A stretch of 64,000 nt of DNA from Kaistella antarctica (lineage in GTDB: Bacteria > Bacteroidota > Bacteroidia > Flavobacteriales > Weeksellaceae). The notes under the pieces are model-generated. The model was not told the DNA's origin, searched no databases, and worked only from the letters and a program-made list of their open reading frames with translations. Positions 46,783 to 54,849 of the stretch are shown here, in pieces. The DNA lies in the NCBI RefSeq assembly GCF_900109615.1, contig NZ_FOIX01000003.1, positions 434,001-498,000 of the forward strand. Reading direction: 5' to 3'. Made by a program: the position numbers and the translations under genes. Position 1 is the stretch's first letter, and each line of letters opens with the position of its first letter.

Positions 46783-47859
46783 TTAATGATACTTTAAGTT
46801 CATAGTTGGTTTAATCTTTAATAAAGTTTCATAAATGAGTTTAATCACGTTGGCAACATCATCTTGAGAAACCATTTCGACCGTCGTATGCATATATCTC
46901 AACGGTAATGAAATTAAAGCCGATGGAACTCCACCATTTGAATGAGCAAAGGCATCAGTATCGGTTCCGGTTGCTCTGCTCGAAGCCGCTCGCTGGAAAG
47001 GGATTTTTTTTACTTTTGCAGTTTCTACGATTAATTCCCGAATATTATGATGAATGCTGGGTGCAAAGAAAATCACAGGTCCGTCACCACATTTTGTATC
47101 ACCTTCTTTTTTCTTTTCAATCATTGGGGTAGAAGTGTCGTGAGTAACGTCCGTTATAATTGCAATATGTGGTTTAATGGTATCCGCAATCATATTAGCG
47201 CCATACAAACCAACTTCTTCCTGCACAGAATTGGTAACATACAAGCCGAAGGGAAGTTTCTTCTTGTTTTCCTTTAACAATCTTGCTACTTCGGCAATCA
47301 TGAAACCGCCAACCCGATTATCCAAAGCTCGTGAGACAAAATATTTATCGTTTAATTGGAAGAATTCATCCGGATACGTAATCATTGTTCCGACAAAAAC
47401 TCCTAATTCTTCGACTTCTTCTTTATCAGAACAGCCAAGATCAATAAAAATATTATCTAATTTCGGAATAGGTTCATCAGAATTCGCTCCTCTGGTATGA
47501 ATCGCCGGCCAACCAAAAACTCCTTTCACGACGCCTTTTTCACCATGAAGATGAACTACTTTCGAAGGTGCAATCATTTGGTCTGAGCCACCATTTCTAA
47601 TGACGTAGATTAATCCTTCATCAGTGATGTAATTGACATACCAAGAGATTTCATCAGCGTGAGCTTCAATAACGACTCGAAATTCTGCTTCAGGATTTAT
47701 AATTCCATAGCATGTTCCGTAATGGTCGACTTCAATTTGATCAACGTATGGTTTTAAATAATCCATCCAAATTTTTTGGCCATTATGTTCATAACCAGTG
47801 GGGGACGCAGTGTTTAAATAAGTTTCTAAGAATTGTAATGAATTGTTTTCAAATTTCAT
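46783..47859 (-). CDS. M42 family metallopeptidase (glutamyl aminopeptidase/endoglucanase-like)
   Basis: A 358-residue cytosolic dinuclear-zinc aminopeptidase. Metal and catalytic motifs are VVIEAHADEISWYV (His, Asp), RALDNRVGGFMI (bridging Asp), TNSVQEEVGLYGA (catalytic Glu-Glu), ITDVTHDTSTP, and a C-terminal PLRYMHTTVEMVSQDD (His ligand). Members trim peptides released by proteases and form large tetrahedral assemblies. The substrate preference cannot be told. Divergent from the DUF4294 gene. Confidence 0.92.
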   Translation of the reverse strand: MKFENNSLQFLETYLNTASPTGYEHNGQKIWMDYLKPYVDQIEVDHYGTCYGIINPEAEFRVVIEAHADEISWYVNYITDEGLIYVIRNGGSDQMIAPSKVVHLHGEKGVVKGVFGWPAIHTRGANSDEPIPKLDNIFIDLGCSDKEEVEELGVFVGTMITYPDEFFQLNDKYFVSRALDNRVGGFMIAEVARLLKENKKKLPFGLYVTNSVQEEVGLYGANMIADTIKPHIAIITDVTHDTSTPMIEKKKEGDTKCGDGPVIFFAPSIHHNIRELIVETAKVKKIPFQRAASSRATGTDTDAFAHSNGGVPSALISLPLRYMHTTVEMVSQDDVANVIKLIYETLLKIKPTMNLKYH

Positions 47860-47914
47860 GAGAAGGGAATGAATTTTGTTAAGTTAGATTTTGATTTTAT
47901 AGAAGGTAAAAATA

Positions 47915-48619
47915 ATGAAATTTAGCAAACTGTTCTTATTATTTGTTCTGTTTTTCGGACTTCACACAAATGCTCAAGAGTTATTAACGACGTTAAAACC
48001 AATAAGTGAGTATCCTGCTGAACTTTTAAAAACAGATGAATTCGGAATTAAATATTACTACGACGAATCCCAAAAGGCAAGAATTTATGAAATAAATGGC
48101 GAGAATGTGGTGGTGATGGATGAACTTGTCCTATTAAATAAACCTCGTTTTAATAATCAGCTCGACCGTAATTATTTCTATTTTCTGAATAAAAAGTTGA
48201 ATAGAGTTTACCCATTATTTCTGACTGCTTTAGAACAATATGAAGACATTCAGCAAGAGATGCAAACTCTTGACAAAAATTCCCAAAAGCAGTACGTTAA
48301 CGATCGTCAAAAAAAACTGGCTGATCAATATGAACTTCAATTACGAGACTTAACGACTACAGAAGGCAGAGTCTTCGCAAAGTTGATGAACCGCGCCACT
48401 GGCAAAACCGTTTACGACATTATTAAAGAACTTAGAGGAGGTTGGAGTGCTTTCTGGTGGAACGTCAAAGGGAATATCGCAGATGTCAGTATTAAAGAAC
48501 CTTACAATCCGCATCTCGATAGAAGTGATGAATTTATCGAATCATTGCTGCAAAGTAATTGGAATAGCGGATATTTGCAACCTTATCCAGGGTATCTTAC
48601 CTTTAAAGTTAAAAAATAA
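47915..48619 (+). CDS. DUF4294 domain exported protein
   Basis: A 234-residue protein with a signal peptide (residues 1-20, FGLHTNAQ cleavage). The mature part has a beta-rich start (FGIKYYYDESQKARIYEING), a helical centre with RFNNQLDRNYFYFLNKKLNRVYPL and EGRVFAKLMNRATGKTVYDI, and the aromatic ELRGGWSAFWWNVKGNIA, the DUF4294 pattern conserved in Bacteroidota. Function is unknown; a periplasmic role is inferred from the signal. The S1/P1 nuclease gene starts 1 base after its stop, so the two are coupled. Confidence 0.82.
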   Translation: MKFSKLFLLFVLFFGLHTNAQELLTTLKPISEYPAELLKTDEFGIKYYYDESQKARIYEINGENVVVMDELVLLNKPRFNNQLDRNYFYFLNKKLNRVYPLFLTALEQYEDIQQEMQTLDKNSQKQYVNDRQKKLADQYELQLRDLTTTEGRVFAKLMNRATGKTVYDIIKELRGGWSAFWWNVKGNIADVSIKEPYNPHLDRSDEFIESLLQSNWNSGYLQPYPGYLTFKVKK

Positions 48620-48620
48620 T

Positions 48621-49412
48621 ATGAGAAAAATCTTTCAAAACTCAGTTTTGCTTCTGGCATTACTGAGTTTTAATTTCGGTTATTCATGGGGAACAACCGG
48701 TCATCGAGTTATTGCAGAAATTGCAGAAAATCACCTTTCGGGAAAAGCAAAACGACAGTTAAAGAAAATTATTAGTGACCAGAAGCTGGCTTATTGGGCC
48801 AACTGGCCAGATCAAATTAAATCCGATACCACGGGTGTTTGGAAACCTACAGAAAGATGGCATTATGTGAATGTACCCCCACAAACAAATATCAAAGAAT
48901 TTTCAGAAAGTTTAAAAGCGCAACAGGGACCGAACATTTATACTCAAATTAAAGTTCTTTCTGACCAGATTAAAGATAAAAACACTTCAGCTCAGGATCG
49001 CGAAATTGCTTTACGATTTCTTATCCATTTGATTGGAGATTCAGCTCAACCGCTTCACATCGGTCGTTTAGAAGATTTAGGAGGCAATAGAATTAAGCTC
49101 AATTACTTTGGATCACCAACTAATTTACACACGCTTTGGGATTCGAAAATGGTCGACTTCGAAAAATACAGTTATACTGAATACGCCCGCGTTTTAGATG
49201 TAAAATCCAAAGAAGAGGTAAAAACAATTCAGTTGGGAACTTTAGAAGATTGGTTATTTGATAGCCATCGCGCCGCGAACAGAATTTACGCAAATTCGAA
49301 AGCTGATGTAAATTATTCTTACGATTATAATTATAAGTTTCAACCACTTGTTGAGCGCCAATTACTATATGGAGGCTTGCGTTTGGCAAAAGTTTTAAAC
49401 GACGTTTTATAG
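48621..49412 (+). CDS. S1/P1 family zinc-dependent nuclease, exported
   Basis: A 263-residue secreted or periplasmic nuclease for single-stranded DNA/RNA and 3'-nucleotides. The signal peptide ends at FGYS, so the mature chain begins with Trp, whose amino group binds zinc (WGTTGHRVIAEIAENHL). Other ligands lie in WHYVNVP, FLIHLIGDSAQPLHIGRLEDLGGN and NLHTLWDSKMV, all family signatures. The long open frame upstream is discarded because the ATG at 48621 precedes the signal. The C-terminus overlaps the opposite NUDIX gene by 6 bases. Confidence 0.92.
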   Translation: MRKIFQNSVLLLALLSFNFGYSWGTTGHRVIAEIAENHLSGKAKRQLKKIISDQKLAYWANWPDQIKSDTTGVWKPTERWHYVNVPPQTNIKEFSESLKAQQGPNIYTQIKVLSDQIKDKNTSAQDREIALRFLIHLIGDSAQPLHIGRLEDLGGNRIKLNYFGSPTNLHTLWDSKMVDFEKYSYTEYARVLDVKSKEEVKTIQLGTLEDWLFDSHRAANRIYANSKADVNYSYDYNYKFQPLVERQLLYGGLRLAKVLNDVL

Positions 49413-49823
49413 CAATTTTTTCTTTAAAACCTCGAAAGCAATTTTATCAATTGGTAACAAAAATGGGTTTTCTTCGGCAGCGAGGGAAACCCATTCTATT
49501 TCTTCGATACAAGGATCCATAATGAGCAGTTCGTTTTCATCAACCATTTCTGCTTGATAATAAATGCTTAGGAGTTGTTCATTGTCGCGAAATTTCGAAA
49601 CTAGAAAATCCTCTTGCGTATATAAATGCTCCACATTTTTAACTTTGATGTTGAGCTCCTCTTCCAATTCTCTGTTTACGCATTCCAAAATACTTTCCCC
49701 AAACTCCAATCCACCACCCGGGAACTTCATCAGCTGCTGGCCGACGTATTCTTCGTGTAGAGCCATTACTTGACTATTTTTCACAATCATTGCATACACT
49801 CTTACATTAATTTTCTCAATCAT
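49407..49823 (-). CDS. NUDIX hydrolase
   Basis: A 138-residue hydrolase for nucleoside diphosphates linked to another group. The Nudix box GGGLEFGESILECVNREL-EEELNI (about residues 36-59) has the Gly of the final GU pair replaced by Asn; the catalytic REL and EE are intact. Substrate unknown. The ATG at 49823 (MIEKINVRVYAM) begins the fold; the frame is open to 49853. Convergent overlap of 6 bases with the nuclease gene. Confidence 0.88.
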   Translation of the reverse strand: MIEKINVRVYAMIVKNSQVMALHEEYVGQQLMKFPGGGLEFGESILECVNRELEEELNIKVKNVEHLYTQEDFLVSKFRDNEQLLSIYYQAEMVDENELLIMDPCIEEIEWVSLAAEENPFLLPIDKIAFEVLKKKLL

Positions 49824-49877
49824 AATTAGGATTTGTTTTATCAATAGTAACAAAGCTAGGAAATTTCAAATTGTTTT

Positions 49878-50552
49878 TCAATTTTTAATAGCATTGATCA
49901 TTTCACGTTTGCCAGGAGGTCCCGCTTTTTTTTCTACCGTAAATCCAAGTTCCTGCAAAATGCGACGAACACTGCCTTTAGAAGAATAAGTAGTTAATAA
50001 TCCGCCAGATTTCATTGTATCTGCGACCATTTCAAAAATTGGGTTTTCCCATAAATCAGGTTGAACTCTAGCACCGAAACAGTCAAAATAAACCAAATCA
50101 ATTTCTGGTAACTTTAAATTCTCAAGTTCGAAAAAATCACAATGATATTTGGTTAAGAAGAAATTTGGCAAAATTTCGGTTGAATTACCCCATTCAGCAA
50201 AATGGATTTTATAATAAATTTCAGTCATTTCTGGTTTTTCAAAAAGAGATCCGTAATTTAATTCTTGAACTTCCTCTGACGTTATGGGATACTTTTCCAA
50301 ACTAAAATAATGAATAATATGATTTTTGTCAGTTTTCAAAAATTCATCAATTGTGACTAAAACATTAAGACCTGTTCCAAAACCGAGTTCTAAAATATTA
50401 ATTTCGCAATCATATATTAAATTTAAGCCATTATCAATAAACACGTGTCGAGCTTCTTGAAGGGCTCCGTGATGCGAATGATAGTTTTCATTTAAACCAT
50501 TGATATATAATGTTTTGCTTCGATCAGAGGTAGTTCTAATTTCTCTTTCCAT
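49878..50552 (-). CDS. mnmD: tRNA 5-methylaminomethyl-2-thiouridine methyltransferase, MnmD type
   Basis: A 224-residue SAM-dependent methyltransferase finishing the wobble uridine modification mnm5s2U. It corresponds to the methyltransferase half of E. coli MnmC, without the oxidase domain. ILELGFGTGLNVLVTID is the SAM site. NENYHSHHGALQEARHVFI, DLVYFDCFGARVQPDLW and LLTTYSSKGSVRRIL with GPPGKREM near the end are characteristic. The ATG at 50552 is preferred because a TAATTTTG promoter box (50572-50565) overlaps the alternative start at 50567. Confidence 0.9.
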   Translation of the reverse strand: MEREIRTTSDRSKTLYINGLNENYHSHHGALQEARHVFIDNGLNLIYDCEINILELGFGTGLNVLVTIDEFLKTDKNHIIHYFSLEKYPITSEEVQELNYGSLFEKPEMTEIYYKIHFAEWGNSTEILPNFFLTKYHCDFFELENLKLPEIDLVYFDCFGARVQPDLWENPIFEMVADTMKSGGLLTTYSSKGSVRRILQELGFTVEKKAGPPGKREMINAIKN

Positions 50553-50564
50553 TGTAATTTTTTT

Positions 50565-50572
50565 CAAAATTA
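50565..50572 (-). promoter_or_regulatory. Candidate -7 element for mnmD
   Basis: TAATTTTG on the minus strand lies 12 bases before the ATG at 50552 and rules against the longer start. Confidence 0.4.
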
Positions 50573-50582
50573 ATTTAAAATT

Positions 50583-50611
50583 TTGATATTAAAAAAATTA
50601 TTATAAATTTG
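50583..50611 (+). promoter_or_regulatory. Promoter of ilvE (TTG and TAAATTTG)
   Basis: TTG at 50583-50585 and TAAATTTG at 50604-50611 with an 18-base spacer, 25 bases before the ATG at 50637. It is divergent from mnmD. Confidence 0.55.
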
Positions 50612-50636
50612 TAGAAGACCAATAAAAATTTTAAAA

Positions 50637-51710
50637 ATGATAATTCAAAAATCTACTAATCCAAGAATTTCCGAATTTGATCCAGAGAACTTTTCTTTTG
50701 GAAATATGTTTAGCGATCACATGGTAATTTGTGAATATGCAGATGGAAAATGGGGTGATGTAAAACTAATGCCTTATGGGCCACTTCCGTTTTCTCCAGC
50801 AATGATGGCTGTTAATTATGGACAAGCTTGCTTCGAAGGAATGAAAGCATATAAAGATAAAGATGATCAGGTTTTCATTTTCAGGCCTGAAAAGAATTTT
50901 TCCCGAATTAATAAATCTGCTTCGAGACTGGCAATGCCAGAAATCCCTGCAGAGGTTTTTTTGGAAGGTTTGAAAGCTTTAGTTAATTTAGATAGAGATT
51001 GGGTTCCCTATGGTGAAGGGAATTCGTTATATATTCGTCCGCTTATTTTCGCGACCGAAGAAGCTTTAAAAGCTAGAATTGCTAATAAATATATGTTCGC
51101 AATCGTAGCAACTCCAGCAAAAAGTTATTATGCTGAACCAGTCTCCGTAAAAATTTCTGATTATTACTCCAGAGCAGCAAATGGTGGAGTCGGTTTTGCC
51201 AAAGCAGCTGGAAATTATGCGGCTTCTTTTTATCCAACAAAATTAGCCAACGAAGAAGGTTATGAGCAAATCATCTGGACGGACGATTCTACACATGAGT
51301 ATTTCGAAGAGAGTGGAACAATGAATGTTTTTGTTAGAATTAACGATACCATCTACACACCACCAACTTCTGAAAAAATCTTAGATGGAGTTACCAGAGA
51401 TAGTTTTATACAATTAGCTCAAAAAAGAGGAATTGATTTAAAAGTAGAACCTATTTCTGTAAAATCAGTTGTAGAAGCACACAAAAACGGATCGCTGAAA
51501 GAAGTTTGGGGCGTTGGGACGGCTGTAGTAACAACTGTTTTCAAAGCGATCGGTTATGAAGGTGAAAAATTAGAATTACCAATTTTAACTTTAGAAGATA
51601 GTTTCGCCTTGACGCTTCAGAAAGACTTGGTTGATCTTCAAACTAATGTTGCCGAAGATCCTTTCGGCTGGAGAGTTTTAGTAGAAAAAAAGATATTAGA
51701 AACAGCTTAA
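50637..51710 (+). CDS. ilvE: Branched-chain amino acid aminotransferase
   Basis: A 357-residue PLP enzyme of fold type IV carrying out the last step of valine, leucine and isoleucine synthesis (and first of breakdown). MMAVNYGQACFEGMKAYK, RPEKNFSRINKSASRLAMP, LYIRPLIFATE, the PLP-lysine region GGVGFAKAAGNYAASFY, and EYFEESGTMNVFVRI match the group II (eukaryote-like, about 355-residue) class. Monocistronic, with its own promoter and terminator. Confidence 0.95.
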   Translation: MIIQKSTNPRISEFDPENFSFGNMFSDHMVICEYADGKWGDVKLMPYGPLPFSPAMMAVNYGQACFEGMKAYKDKDDQVFIFRPEKNFSRINKSASRLAMPEIPAEVFLEGLKALVNLDRDWVPYGEGNSLYIRPLIFATEEALKARIANKYMFAIVATPAKSYYAEPVSVKISDYYSRAANGGVGFAKAAGNYAASFYPTKLANEEGYEQIIWTDDSTHEYFEESGTMNVFVRINDTIYTPPTSEKILDGVTRDSFIQLAQKRGIDLKVEPISVKSVVEAHKNGSLKEVWGVGTAVVTTVFKAIGYEGEKLELPILTLEDSFALTLQKDLVDLQTNVAEDPFGWRVLVEKKILETA

Positions 51711-51733
51711 GTTTCAATGCTGATAGTAAATTT

Positions 51734-51766
51734 AAACCGAGAATAATTTTTTCTCGGTTTTTTCGT
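51734..51766 (+). terminator. Intrinsic terminator of ilvE
   Basis: AAACCGAGAA (51734-51743) pairs with TTCTCGGTTT (51751-51760), 7-base loop, followed by TTT. Confidence 0.88.
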
Positions 51767-51808
51767 TTTTAAATGTAATTCGAAATGCTTATTTTCGCAA
51801 AAGTTTTT

Positions 51809-52318
51809 ATGAAAAAAATAATCCTACTTTCCTCTTTTATTTTGATTGGTTGTGTAAAACATCAACCAACCCATGCGCCAGTCGGTGGGATTTTGAGTGA
51901 GAAAGATTTGAATATTTCAAAGAACAGGTCGAAAAACCTTAATCTATTGGAGAGAAATCAGATTGAAGAATGGATTAAAAATCAAGATGAAGCATTTTTC
52001 CCAATGAGTTTGAATTATTGGGTCAATGTGAAAGAACTTCAAAATCAAACCAGAAAAAATAATGGTGAAGCAATCTCTTACCAGTATGATATTCACGATT
52101 TTGATTTGGTGAAATTATATGAAGCTTCGGTCCAAAAAAAAGAAGTGGTTTTCGGTCGATTCGAAGAATTGAAACCAGTTGAAGATGCTTTAAGATATAT
52201 GGAAAAAGAGCAAGAAGTCACTCTTTTGATTCCGTCCGCCCTAGGTTTTGGAACCTATGGTGATAATGATCAGATTGCCACCGATATGCCTTTAATAATA
52301 AAATTAAAAGTACTATAA
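51809..52318 (+). CDS. GldI-like FKBP-type lipoprotein
   Basis: A 169-residue lipoprotein: signal MKKIILLSSFILIGC with Cys15. The C-terminal half (about 85-169) resembles an FKBP prolyl isomerase: VVFGRFEELKPVEDALRYME, VTLLIPSALGFGTYGD and a final strand PLIIKLKVL. It matches the GldI group, periplasmic or outer-membrane FKBPs needed for gliding in Flavobacterium, but the FKBP active-site aromatic residues are only partly present. Whether this organism glides is unknown. It lies directly before a second isomerase lipoprotein gene (13-base gap). Confidence 0.78.
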   Translation: MKKIILLSSFILIGCVKHQPTHAPVGGILSEKDLNISKNRSKNLNLLERNQIEEWIKNQDEAFFPMSLNYWVNVKELQNQTRKNNGEAISYQYDIHDFDLVKLYEASVQKKEVVFGRFEELKPVEDALRYMEKEQEVTLLIPSALGFGTYGDNDQIATDMPLIIKLKVL

Positions 52319-52331
52319 AATATTGCTATTT

Positions 52332-53456
52332 ATGTTAAAAAAGAATTTACTAATCGCGATAGCAGCGATTTCGATCGCAAGTTGCACCCCAATTTATAAA
52401 AAAATGAACGTAGACAAAGAAACTTACGCAGGCCTGAAAGAAGGACTTTACGCCAATTTCCAAACGTCAAAAGGAAATATGATTGTAAAATTTGAAGACA
52501 AAAAAGCACCTGTTACGGTTGCCAATTTTGTTGGACTAGCTGAAGGTAAAATTGACAACACCGCGAAAGGTAAAGGTGTTCCTTTTTACGACGGAACTAT
52601 TTTCCACAGAGTGATCAAGGATTTCATGATTCAGGGTGGTGATCCAAAAGGAACCGGAATGGGCGATCCAGGTTATAAATTCGATGATGAAAGAAATGAC
52701 CTGCAACATACAGGAAAAGGGATTTTATCAATGGCGAATTCGGGACCGAACACAAATGGTTCTCAATTTTTCATTACAGAAGTTCCAACTCCTCACTTAG
52801 ATGGTAGGCATACTATTTTTGGTGAAGTAGTGAACGGTCTTGAAGTGGTTGATTCTATTGCGACCGTTGAAAAGGGAGCTCAGGACAAGCCTAAAACTGA
52901 TGTGGTTTTAGAAAAAGTAGCGATTTTCTCTAAAGGTGACGACTACAAAACTTATGACGCCGCTAAAATCTTCTCTGAAGGAAAAGGGAAAATTAAAGAA
53001 AACAACAAAGCTATTCTTGATAAAATAGAAGCTGATAAAAAAAAGAAAGCAGAAGAATTCGCCGCTAATCAACAAAAATTAGTTGATGATTTAAAGGCGA
53101 CGATGCAGGTAATTCCATCTGGCTTATACTACAAAATCACGGAAAAAACTGAGGGTAAGAAAGCCAATGTTGGTGATAATGTTTCTGTACACTACGCAGG
53201 AAAATTAGTTGACGGGACAGAATTCGATTCTTCTTTCAAAAGAAATGAACCGATTGAAATTCCAATTGGGGTAGGACAGGTGATTAAAGGTTGGGACGAA
53301 GGAATACTTTTATTAAATGAAGGTGAATCTGCAACTTTATTAATCCCATCAGAATTAGGATATGGAGCAAACGGTGCTGGAGGAATTATTCCACCAAATG
53401 CCTGGTTAATATTCGATGTTAAATTGGTTAAAGTGAACTCTATTTCGACAAAATAA
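52332..53456 (+). CDS. Cyclophilin-FKBP fusion peptidyl-prolyl isomerase, lipoprotein
   Basis: A 374-residue envelope folding factor with lipoprotein signal MLKKNLLIAIAAISIASC (Cys18). The cyclophilin domain covers about residues 35-205 (GTIFHRVIKDFMIQGGDP, GILSMANSGPNTNGSQFFIT, LDGRHTIFGEV). A Lys/Glu-rich helix (about 215-255) joins it to an FKBP domain at about 265-374 (VSVHYAGKLVDGTEFDSSF, IPIGVGQVIKGWDEG, LLIPSELGYGANGAGG, AWLIFDVKLV). Both active sites look intact. The start at 52332 is the first ATG; an upstream TTG at 52323 is ignored. It forms an operon with the GldI-like gene. Confidence 0.93.
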   Translation: MLKKNLLIAIAAISIASCTPIYKKMNVDKETYAGLKEGLYANFQTSKGNMIVKFEDKKAPVTVANFVGLAEGKIDNTAKGKGVPFYDGTIFHRVIKDFMIQGGDPKGTGMGDPGYKFDDERNDLQHTGKGILSMANSGPNTNGSQFFITEVPTPHLDGRHTIFGEVVNGLEVVDSIATVEKGAQDKPKTDVVLEKVAIFSKGDDYKTYDAAKIFSEGKGKIKENNKAILDKIEADKKKKAEEFAANQQKLVDDLKATMQVIPSGLYYKITEKTEGKKANVGDNVSVHYAGKLVDGTEFDSSFKRNEPIEIPIGVGQVIKGWDEGILLLNEGESATLLIPSELGYGANGAGGIIPPNAWLIFDVKLVKVNSISTK

Positions 53457-53503
53457 TTTAGGAATACCGTTTTGAGCGGCTTCTACCAAATGATAAATTC
53501 ACT

Positions 53504-53534
53504 AAAGCACTTCAAGAAATTGAGGTGTTTTTTT
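53504..53534 (+). terminator. Intrinsic terminator of the isomerase operon
   Basis: CACTTCA (53508-53514) pairs with TGAGGTG (53521-53527) with one wobble, followed by seven T. Confidence 0.75.
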
Positions 53535-53964
53535 ATTTTAGAATATGTGTTTTATTTAAAATTGCAACTTTGTAATAAAACTATTTACGGTAATTATTAT
53601 CTACATCACAAAGATTAATAATAATTTTTACTGCTTCAAATTTTATATTTGATAAAATAGGGTGTTTTAACTGTGTATTGTGAAATTATTATCTTTTATA
53701 TTTGTAAAACAAAACAGAGCTATGATGAAATTTTTATTTTCCTATTCTTTTACTACAATAAATCACGATCAGCTGGATAATAGTTGATATAAACTGAATT
53801 ATTGCAAACTTTTATTTAAAATCGGGTGAACACGAATAACCAATCAAAAACACAAATGATGATTTTTCTTACACTCCAAAATGATTACAGATTGAGAAAT
53901 TATTAATCGAAACACAAATGATTAGGAAAAGGAGAAGGTGCATTTTTTAATGCACCTTTTTTAT
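53535..53964 (+). other. Gene-free 430-base stretch with promoter boxes, direct repeat and a terminator
   Basis: No credible protein is encoded. On the plus strand there are two TATATTTG boxes (53644-53651 and 53697-53704), a 13-base direct repeat AAACACAAATGAT (53848-53860 and 53910-53922), and a strong terminator (53935-53962). Together they suggest an unannotated RNA of about 250-300 bases, or the remains of a lost gene. The only frames after the boxes are under 25 codons. Confidence 0.35.
53935..53962 (+). terminator. Intrinsic terminator with T-run on the plus strand
   Basis: A 10-bp stem AAGGTGCATT (53935-53944) / AATGCACCTT (53949-53958), TTTT loop, then TTTT. The T-run favours plus-strand termination, although no plus-strand gene ends here. 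It may also help end the channel gene on the minus strand. Confidence 0.75.
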
Positions 53965-54792
53965 TTAAACTATTTTCTCACCACAAATTTTGCAAAACCG
54001 TGAGTCATCATCGATGTCGCCATTCCCACAACGGTCGCATCTCTTACCAATTTCCTGGCGCTTGTTTCTCATTTCTGCGGTAACAATTCCAGTCGGAACT
54101 GCAATGATGGAATAACCTGCTAACATCAATAATACGGATAGAAACTTACCCAAAGGTGTTCCTGGTGAAACATCTCCATAACCAACAGTTGTCACCGTTA
54201 CGACCGCCCAGTAGACGCTCTGAGGAATACTTTCAAAACCTTCTCGATGTCCTTCCACCATAAACATCATGGATCCTACAATCACTGAGAAAATCATCAG
54301 AAATAAAAGGAATATATAAATTTTTCTAGAGCTATTCTTTAAGGCCGTCACAATGAAATAGCCATCATTCATGAAATCCATTAAATTCAAGATTCTAAAG
54401 ATCCTTAACATTCTCAGCATTCTGATAATTAAGAAATACTTGGTAATTGGAAAGAATAAACTTAGGTAGAAAGGTAGAATTGCTAGAAAATCAATAACTC
54501 CGAAAAAACTAAAAACATAATCTTTCTTATTTTTTATGGTCATGATTCTCAACACATATTCTATCGTGAAGAAAACGGTGATCACAATCTCAATAATTAC
54601 AAATAATTTATGAAGTTTTGCATCGAAAATCCTTACGCTTTCCATCATTACAATCAAGGTGCTCAGCAGGATTAGTGCTAACAACAAGATGTCAAAATAC
54701 TTACCTAATTTGGTATCCGATTTGAAAATAATCCGGAATATTTTGCGCTTCCATCGGATCCGCTCTGGTAAAAAATTATGTTCTCTTTCCAT
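53965..54792 (-). CDS. Voltage-gated-type potassium channel with C-terminal zinc ribbon
   Basis: A 275-residue six-transmembrane ion channel (S1-S6). S4 is recognisable by spaced Arg residues (LIIRMLRMLRIFRILNLMDF), and the pore filter is TVTTVGYGDVSPGTP, selective for K+. The cytosolic tail ends in a two-CxxC zinc ribbon (CDRCGNGDIDDDSRFCKICG), an uncommon addition to a short bacterial Kv-type channel. The ATG at 54792 (MEREHNFLPERI) is preferred, as a TAAATTTG promoter box (54820-54813) lies inside the longer open frame. Divergent from the Nif3-like gene. Confidence 0.9.
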   Translation of the reverse strand: MEREHNFLPERIRWKRKIFRIIFKSDTKLGKYFDILLLALILLSTLIVMMESVRIFDAKLHKLFVIIEIVITVFFTIEYVLRIMTIKNKKDYVFSFFGVIDFLAILPFYLSLFFPITKYFLIIRMLRMLRIFRILNLMDFMNDGYFIVTALKNSSRKIYIFLLFLMIFSVIVGSMMFMVEGHREGFESIPQSVYWAVVTVTTVGYGDVSPGTPLGKFLSVLLMLAGYSIIAVPTGIVTAEMRNKRQEIGKRCDRCGNGDIDDDSRFCKICGEKIV

Positions 54793-54812
54793 TAATATTG
54801 GCGATATGATTA

Positions 54813-54820
54813 CAAATTTA
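54813..54820 (-). promoter_or_regulatory. Candidate -7 element of the K+ channel gene
   Basis: TAAATTTG on the minus strand, 20 bases before the ATG at 54792. Confidence 0.45.
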
Positions 54821-54849
54821 ATTCTTAAATTCGTTGCAAACATAACAAA

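Noticed and set aside
53965..54843. Longer start (54843) for the K+ channel gene
   Set aside because: A TAAATTTG promoter box lies within the extension and the ATG at 54792 begins the charged N-terminus typical of the family.
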